The notes below the pieces were generated by a model. It saw nothing but the letters and a program-made list of their open reading frames with translations, made no database searches and had not been told where the DNA came from. A program made the translations under genes and the position numbers. A stretch of 19,249 nucleotides of DNA. Origin: Gammaproteobacteria bacterium. GTDB lineage: Bacteria > Pseudomonadota > Gammaproteobacteria > Chromatiales > Chromatiaceae. Shown here piece by piece: positions 14,813-19,249 of the stretch (within the stretch, counting starts at the first letter, position 1; every line of letters begins with the position of its first letter). The DNA lies in NCBI GenBank assembly GCA_030620735.1, contig JAUXDV010000006.1:1-19249 (forward strand), in the 5' to 3' direction.

Positions 14813-16605
14813 TTCTGCTCTTCCTGCTTCTCCACATTTTGCTCTACATCTTTTTGCGACTTCTCATCCTGCTGTTTTGTATCAGCTGAAGCCTGAATAA
14901 ATATGGACATTCCTTTGAGCAGATTCAATGCTTCACTCAGCGCATAATCCTCTGATATCAGAACTTTTTCCTGAGACTCCAGTTTCTCGTCTGATTTCTC
15001 GTCTGATTTCTCGTCTGATTTCTCGTCCGCGCTCTTTGCGTCTTCGTCATCTGGTTTCGAATTGTCATCACCATCACTATCGCGTCTCTCAGAACTCTCC
15101 CGTTCCTTGTCCGCTTCCTGCTCCTGCTGTTTTTCATCCACTGATTGCGGATCTTTAGCAGCTTCACCCGCACTCTCTTCGGGCTTTACATGCAACTCCT
15201 TTTCGCCATCTCCATTTTCAAGATGACCGGTGAGATCCTTCTCCTTGATCGAGTGGACGCTGATTTTTTTACTCAGTTCGATTGATACCGGGGCCAGTTC
15301 AATATCCGGCTTGATCCCCTCAGCCTGAATGGAGCGCCCATGCGGCGTGTAGTAGCGGGCTGTAGTAAGCTTTATCGCAGCGCCATCCATGACTGGCACC
15401 ACTGTTTGCACCGACCCCTTGCCAAATGTCTGCCTTCCGATAAGGACTGCACGCCGGTGGTCCTGAAGAGCTCCTGCAACGATTTCAGACGCTGAAGCAG
15501 ATCCTTCATTGACCAGCACCACGATAGGCGCCCCATCGAGAATATCATTCGCGGTGGCGCTGTATGTTATCTTTGAATCAGCTGTTCTGCCCTCGGTATA
15601 GACAATCAGGCCATGGTCCAGAAAGGCGTCGCTGACAGCAACTGCCGCCGTCAATACGCCTCCAGGATTGTTGCGCAAATCCAGTATCAATCCCTTCAGT
15701 GCTCCATCCGCCTGCTGTTGCAATTTTTCGATTTTTTCAAGCAGGTTCCTGGCGGTTGCAATTTGAAAGTTGGAGATCCGGATATAGCCGAATTTCTCTT
15801 CCAGAAGACGGGATTTCACGCTCACGACATGAATGATATCCCGCACCACCTTGATCTCCAGGGGCTGCTCCTCTCCCTCGCGCAGGATTGTTATTAGCAG
15901 TTCCGTGCCGGGTTTTCCGCGCATTAACTTGACCGCCTCGCTTAGAGACATCCCCTTTACCGGCTTTTCATCCAGACGAATAATCAGATCACCCGCCTTG
16001 ACTCCGGCCTTCTGCGCCGGGGTGTCATCCATCGGTGCAATAACCTTGATGAATCCATTCTCTGTTCCCACTTCGATGCCGAGGCCGCCAAACTCTCCAT
16101 GCGTAGACTCCTTCAGATCCAGGTAATCATCACCCATGAGAAAATCCGAATGAGGATCCAGCCCCTCCAGCATGCCGCGAATAGCATGTTCGATCAGCTC
16201 TTTATCATCAACGGATTCCACGTAGTTCTGTTTGATACGGCTATAGGCTTCTGCGAAGAGGCGCAGGGTCTCCAGCGGTGTGCGCGGCTTTTTTTCCTCT
16301 TCAGCACTCTTCTTATCAGTATTCTCCTCCTCACTACTCTCGCTACCCTCTTCACCATGCTCCTGCACCTCCTCTGCGCTCTCTTCATCCTGCTCCGGCT
16401 TCTCCGGGAGAGCTTCATCACTGCTTTTATCTCTGTTCTGATCTCTGTTCTGATCTCTGTTCTGATCTTTGAGATGCTCCTTGATCTGATCCTCGAGCTG
16501 CTCTCCAATTTCACCTTGCGCAGGCTCTCTGGCCACCGCCATGGAGGAGATGCTGAGAAGCAGTATAAGAAGAGAAGTGACCAGTATTTGTGGAGTAACC
16601 AACAT
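14809..16605 (-). CDS. ctpA: C-terminal processing peptidase CtpA/Prc-type (S41 family)
   Basis: A periplasmic serine protease of 598 residues from ATG 16605. It has a signal peptide (MLVTPQILVTSLLILLLSIS, cleavage near AVA-RE) and then about 85 residues of charged, probably disordered sequence with QNRD repeats. The catalytic core follows: PDZ (about 165-250, GGLGIEVG ... GVKAGDLIIRLDEKPV), LRNNPGGVL, the Ser371 motif NEGSASASE and Lys396 in TFGKGSVQT. The 25-residue Ser-Lys spacing equals E. coli Prc (430/455). A second acidic tail with SDEK repeats precedes the usual end EDYALSEALNLLKG. ATG 16626 (MYDSFLK) is an alternative start that adds a basic residue. The frame continues to 16800 only by reading through a repeat. 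envC lies upstream, as in many gammaproteobacteria. Confidence 0.9.
   Translation of the reverse strand: MLVTPQILVTSLLILLLSISSMAVAREPAQGEIGEQLEDQIKEHLKDQNRDQNRDQNRDKSSDEALPEKPEQDEESAEEVQEHGEEGSESSEEENTDKKSAEEEKKPRTPLETLRLFAEAYSRIKQNYVESVDDKELIEHAIRGMLEGLDPHSDFLMGDDYLDLKESTHGEFGGLGIEVGTENGFIKVIAPMDDTPAQKAGVKAGDLIIRLDEKPVKGMSLSEAVKLMRGKPGTELLITILREGEEQPLEIKVVRDIIHVVSVKSRLLEEKFGYIRISNFQIATARNLLEKIEKLQQQADGALKGLILDLRNNPGGVLTAAVAVSDAFLDHGLIVYTEGRTADSKITYSATANDILDGAPIVVLVNEGSASASEIVAGALQDHRRAVLIGRQTFGKGSVQTVVPVMDGAAIKLTTARYYTPHGRSIQAEGIKPDIELAPVSIELSKKISVHSIKEKDLTGHLENGDGEKELHVKPEESAGEAAKDPQSVDEKQQEQEADKERESSERRDSDGDDNSKPDDEDAKSADEKSDEKSDEKSDEKLESQEKVLISEDYALSEALNLLKGMSIFIQASADTKQQDEKSQKDVEQNVEKQEEQK
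14983..15030. repeat. 12-bp tandem repeat in ctpA (SDEK repeats)
   Basis: Unit tttctcgtctga at 14983, 14995 and 15007, with a fourth, partly changed copy at 15019. In frame it encodes SDEK repeats in the acidic C-terminal linker. Being a multiple of three, it can vary in number without frameshift. Confidence 0.85.
16431..16466. repeat. 12-bp tandem repeat in ctpA (QNRD repeats)
   Basis: Three perfect units of ctctgttctgat encode DQNR/QNRD repeats in the N-terminal linker, just after the signal peptide. It also preserves frame. Confidence 0.85.
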
Positions 16606-16744
16606 CTTTAGAAATGAGTCATACATTGATAATGACTCTCGCAAAGCTTCCGCGTCCTGCTCACGCCCCTCACCTGGCGTCCATGCAGGCGAAGGCGCAA
16701 AGACGCAAAGGTTTTTCTTGGCGTGCTTGGCGTCTTTGCGAGAG
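16600..16744 (-). repeat. Copy 2 of the 146-bp inverted repeat, touching the ctpA start
   Basis: It is the reverse complement of 14090-14235, with the identical 65-bp core at 16634-16698. Its end contains the ctpA start codon: gactcatttctaaagatgttg, where atg is 16605-16603. The outer arm (gcaaagacgcaaagg ... ttggcgtctttgcgagaga) forms a hairpin. The remaining gap to envC (16745-16878) is AT-rich and probably holds the original ctpA promoter, but I see no convincing hexamers there. Confidence 0.9.
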
Positions 16745-16878
16745 ACTCTGGGGTTTTCATGTGTCGTGAATCTTAGTTTTGATCCCGCTATAAATTTCAT
16801 AATAAGTCCGAATGTTTCTTCAATTTACGCCAAAATCGCGCAACATGTTTATTTGTTCCGCCAGATGCCAACTCAGGG

Positions 16879-18093
16879 TTAACCAACATTGTTACCTTCA
16901 GCACGCACACACCAGCGCACTGGATCAAAGGCCTTCGTCCCTTTGCGAATCGCAAAATAGAGCGAGGCCTGCTGTTGTCCACCACTCTCACCGGAGAGCG
17001 TGATCACATCACCGGCGCGGACATGATCACCAACAGATTTCAGCAGACTCTGATTGTAACCATACAGGCTCATAAAGCCATCACCATGATCAATAATCAT
17101 GAGCAATCCATACCCGCGCAGCCAGTCTGCAAACACCACTTTTCCAGCATAGACAGCATGCACCTGCGATCCCTTACTGGCCCTGATCACCATCCCCGTG
17201 TGCCTGACATCGCCGATAATCAACTCTCCAAACTGCTGTACCAGCTTCCCTGTGAGCGGCCAGGGAAGTTTTCCACGGCTGGATGAGAAATGCATCCGCT
17301 GCTGCGGCGCCTCTGCGCGAGAGGTGACCTCATGATCTCTTTCCGCTGCGCCGGCATCGACTGGCTGCCCGGTGAATTGCTGTGTCAACCGCTGCGTCAG
17401 CAAACCCAGCTGCAGTGCGTCCTCCTTCACAATTTTCAGGCGCTCATCTGCTGTCCTGATTTTTTCACTCCAGCGGGTCAGTGCCTGCTGGCGCGCATCA
17501 CGCGTTTCATGCAGCGAGTTCAGCAGCTGCGACTGCTCTGACTTTAACGCCTGTAAGCGATGCTCTTCGGCGCGAATTTTACGCCCGGTTTCAAGCAACT
17601 GATGAAAAGTCTGCCGCACATCTTTGATAATTTGCGAACGCGCACGAATGAGGTAATTATAATATGCGGAAATTCGGCTGACTCTTGACGGATCATCAAG
17701 ACTGAGCATTAACCTTAACTGCTGCTGCCGCCCCATCAAAAAACTTGATCGCACCTGCTGGTTGAGCAGTTTCCGCTGTATGGCAAGACGCTCTTCAATG
17801 GGCTGCAGATCCGTCATCAGCGCCTTTAGACGTTTTACCACCTTTCCGGTTTGGATTTCCGTTTTATGCAATTTTGCGGTTAGCTTGCTGACTTTCACCT
17901 CAACCTCGGCAAGCTCCCTGCTCTCCCTGTCTCTGGCTTTATGCGCCGACTGCAGCTCTGCTGTCAGCTTCCCCATCTCCTGGCGCAGGCGCTCTCTCTT
18001 CTCTGCATCACTTTCGGCAAACAGCAGATACAGGGAGGCGGCCACCACCAGCAACACCGTAGCCGCGAGCGTGATGCCGAACTTGCCTCGCAT
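16879..18093 (-). CDS. envC: Murein hydrolase activator EnvC
   Basis: EnvC activates the septal amidases AmiA and AmiB during division. The 404-residue product has an N-terminal hydrophobic segment (about 6-26), a long coiled-coil region (about 30-245, rich in Lys, Glu, Gln and Leu) and a C-terminal LytM/M23 domain (about 280-404). The LytM domain is degenerate: RHTGMVI keeps one histidine, but where an active enzyme has the HxH zinc motif this one has YGYNQSLLKSVG, very close to E. coli EnvC. It should therefore be a non-enzymatic activator. The start ATG 18093 is one base after the gpmI stop; longer forms need a TTG start inside gpmI. The gpmI-envC order is the same in E. coli. Confidence 0.93.
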   Translation of the reverse strand: MRGKFGITLAATVLLVVAASLYLLFAESDAEKRERLRQEMGKLTAELQSAHKARDRESRELAEVEVKVSKLTAKLHKTEIQTGKVVKRLKALMTDLQPIEERLAIQRKLLNQQVRSSFLMGRQQQLRLMLSLDDPSRVSRISAYYNYLIRARSQIIKDVRQTFHQLLETGRKIRAEEHRLQALKSEQSQLLNSLHETRDARQQALTRWSEKIRTADERLKIVKEDALQLGLLTQRLTQQFTGQPVDAGAAERDHEVTSRAEAPQQRMHFSSSRGKLPWPLTGKLVQQFGELIIGDVRHTGMVIRASKGSQVHAVYAGKVVFADWLRGYGLLMIIDHGDGFMSLYGYNQSLLKSVGDHVRAGDVITLSGESGGQQQASLYFAIRKGTKAFDPVRWCVRAEGNNVG

Positions 18094-18094
18094 C

Positions 18095-19249
18095 TCAGGC
18101 AACAAACTCACCGTCACTCTGATCAATGAGCAGTGACCTGCCGGTCATTTCAGAGGGCTGTTCGACTCCCATGATATGCAGCAGGGTTGGCGCCAGATCA
18201 CTCAATGCGCCATTATGCAAAAAGATTTTTTGCTGATTGCCGACATAGATCAAGGGTACAGGGTTGGTCGTATGCGCAGTAAAAGCCTGGCCGGATTCAC
18301 GATTCAGCATTTTTTCCGCATTCCCGTGATCCGCCGTAATCAGGGCTTCACCGCCAACACGATGCAGTGCGGAAACCACTCTCTGCAGACATTCATCAAC
18401 CGCCTCAACCGCCTTGATTGCCGCATCCAGTTTGCCGGTATGGCCAACCATGTCGGTATTGGCATAGTTGCAAATAATAACATCAAACGCTTTGCTTTCG
18501 ATGGCGTCAACAAGTTCATCTGTCAACTCAAAAGCACTCATCTCGGGTTTCAGGTCATAGGTCTTGACCCGCGGAGATGGAATCAGAATGCGCTCTTCAC
18601 CTTCACTGGCCTGATCCGTACCGCCATTAAAGAAAAAAGTCACATGCGCATACTTCTCTGTTTCGGCAATACGCAGCTGCCGCATCCCCAGATTAGAGAG
18701 ATACTCTCCCAGGCCGTTGGGCAGCTTCTCCGGAGGGAATGCGACAGGCAGATGAAACGAATGTTTATATTCAGTGAGGGTGACGAAGGTGGATAGCCTC
18801 GGCTTTGATTCACGTTCAAACTCGTCGAAATCCGGCTCGATGAAGGGGCGCGTAATTTCACGCGCACGATCCGATCGATAATTCATCGAGATGATGACAT
18901 CATCATCCTGCATCACCACAGGCTCTCCATCCTGTTGCAGAATCACTGTTGCACGCACGAACTCATCACTCTCTTCCCTCGCATACGCCATCTCAAGTGC
19001 GGTAAAGGCATCGCTTGCCGTATGCGGCGCCCGGCCCAGGGTCATCATGTCATAGGCCTCCTTGACACGATCCCAGCGGCTGTCACGATCCATCGCATAG
19101 AAACGCCCGATGATGCAGGCCAGACTGCCTCCGCCCAGCTCCCTGAAAACATTGTTCATCTCTTCGAGCGATCTGTGAGCGCTCTTGGGCTGCGTATCCC
19201 TGCCATCCAGAAATGCATGCACATAAACCTGTTGCGCGCCGCGCTCTAC
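18095..19249 (-). CDS. gpmI: 2,3-bisphosphoglycerate-independent phosphoglycerate mutase, C-terminal part (cut by window edge)
   Basis: A metal-dependent glycolytic enzyme that interconverts 3- and 2-phosphoglycerate. The last 384 residues are present; the N-terminus with the catalytic serine lies beyond 19249. Visible motifs are VHAFLDGRDTQPKSA, IIGRFYAMDRDSRWDR, NYRSDRAREITR, FFFNGGTD, NYANTDMVGHTGKLDAA and TADHGNAEKM, which carry substrate-binding and Mn-binding residues. All match E. coli GpmM. A GTG at 19222 is not the real start, because homology continues upstream (VERGAQQVY). It is followed by envC with one base between stop and start. Confidence 0.96.
   Translation of the reverse strand, partial: VERGAQQVYVHAFLDGRDTQPKSAHRSLEEMNNVFRELGGGSLACIIGRFYAMDRDSRWDRVKEAYDMMTLGRAPHTASDAFTALEMAYAREESDEFVRATVILQQDGEPVVMQDDDVIISMNYRSDRAREITRPFIEPDFDEFERESKPRLSTFVTLTEYKHSFHLPVAFPPEKLPNGLGEYLSNLGMRQLRIAETEKYAHVTFFFNGGTDQASEGEERILIPSPRVKTYDLKPEMSAFELTDELVDAIESKAFDVIICNYANTDMVGHTGKLDAAIKAVEAVDECLQRVVSALHRVGGEALITADHGNAEKMLNRESGQAFTAHTTNPVPLIYVGNQQKIFLHNGALSDLAPTLLHIMGVEQPSEMTGRSLLIDQSDGEFVA

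Noticed and set aside
16099..16611. Plus-strand open frame of 170 codons with leucine-rich segments
   Set aside because: It is the complement of the low-complexity ctpA linker; the hydrophobic look comes from reading acidic repeats backwards.
16606..16800. 65-codon N-terminal extension of the ctpA frame
   Set aside because: It is a translation of the 146-bp repeat and adds sequence before a normal signal peptide.
16879..18093. Active M23 endopeptidase reading of EnvC
   Set aside because: The HxH zinc motif is replaced by YGYNQ, as in the non-catalytic EnvC activators.

Overview
The window looks like a chromosomal core segment of a gammaproteobacterium, probably a sulfur oxidiser. The evidence is the gene order clpB / pgeF / rluD facing bamD, the gpmI-envC-ctp cluster and the hslV-hslU pair, all familiar from E. 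coli and its relatives, plus a complete sulfide:quinone oxidoreductase gene whose three redox cysteines are in place. No tRNA, rRNA, CRISPR array, classical insertion sequence or phage gene is visible.

Layout. 1-1133 is the 5' part of clpB (minus strand, cut by the window edge), with a near-perfect heat-shock (sigma-32) promoter at 1175-1200. pgeF and rluD follow on the minus strand, and bamD is divergent on plus. At 3876-5846 a MidA-type methyltransferase and a pteridine reductase (folM-like) are divergent. 5862-6614 is an AT-rich island: a GxxExxY-family gene between inverted repeats, followed by a second, almost completely decayed copy with the same borders. 6631-7131 holds two small genes of unknown function. 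7268-8545 is sqr. 8815-9684 (an SDR protein) and 9749-10762 (a ferredoxin/flavin reductase) are divergent, and hslV-hslU follow on plus. 12710-14039 holds two envelope proteins of unknown function, a single-pass membrane protein and a lipoprotein. 14264-16605 is a DJ-1/PfpI gene coupled to a C-terminal processing protease. 16879-19249 is envC and the 3' part of gpmI.

How the genes work together. Protein quality control is prominent: ClpB disaggregase, HslUV protease, a Ctp/Prc periplasmic protease and a DJ-1 family protein. Envelope building is the second theme: BamD (outer-membrane protein insertion), PgeF (peptidoglycan fidelity), EnvC (amidase activation at the septum) and Ctp. SQR would feed electrons from sulfide into the quinone pool.

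The most unusual feature is the intergenic DNA. At least five unrelated families of short, hairpin-forming or inverted repeats sit between genes: cgtgtctttcgtggt at 5862-6614, cgcaaagacgcaaag at 14090-14235 and 16600-16744, tctgtgtttatctgtgtgca near 8750-8810, ccccctttgataaaggggg at 7222-7240, and a gcagttgg/actgcaa type at 3776-3874. The best candidate for a little-described system is the GxxExxY cassette: a predicted nuclease-fold gene inside terminal inverted repeats, with a dead sister copy in tandem. The second is the pair of 146-bp inverted repeats that exactly bracket the ctp-DJ-1 operon and touch the ctp start codon.
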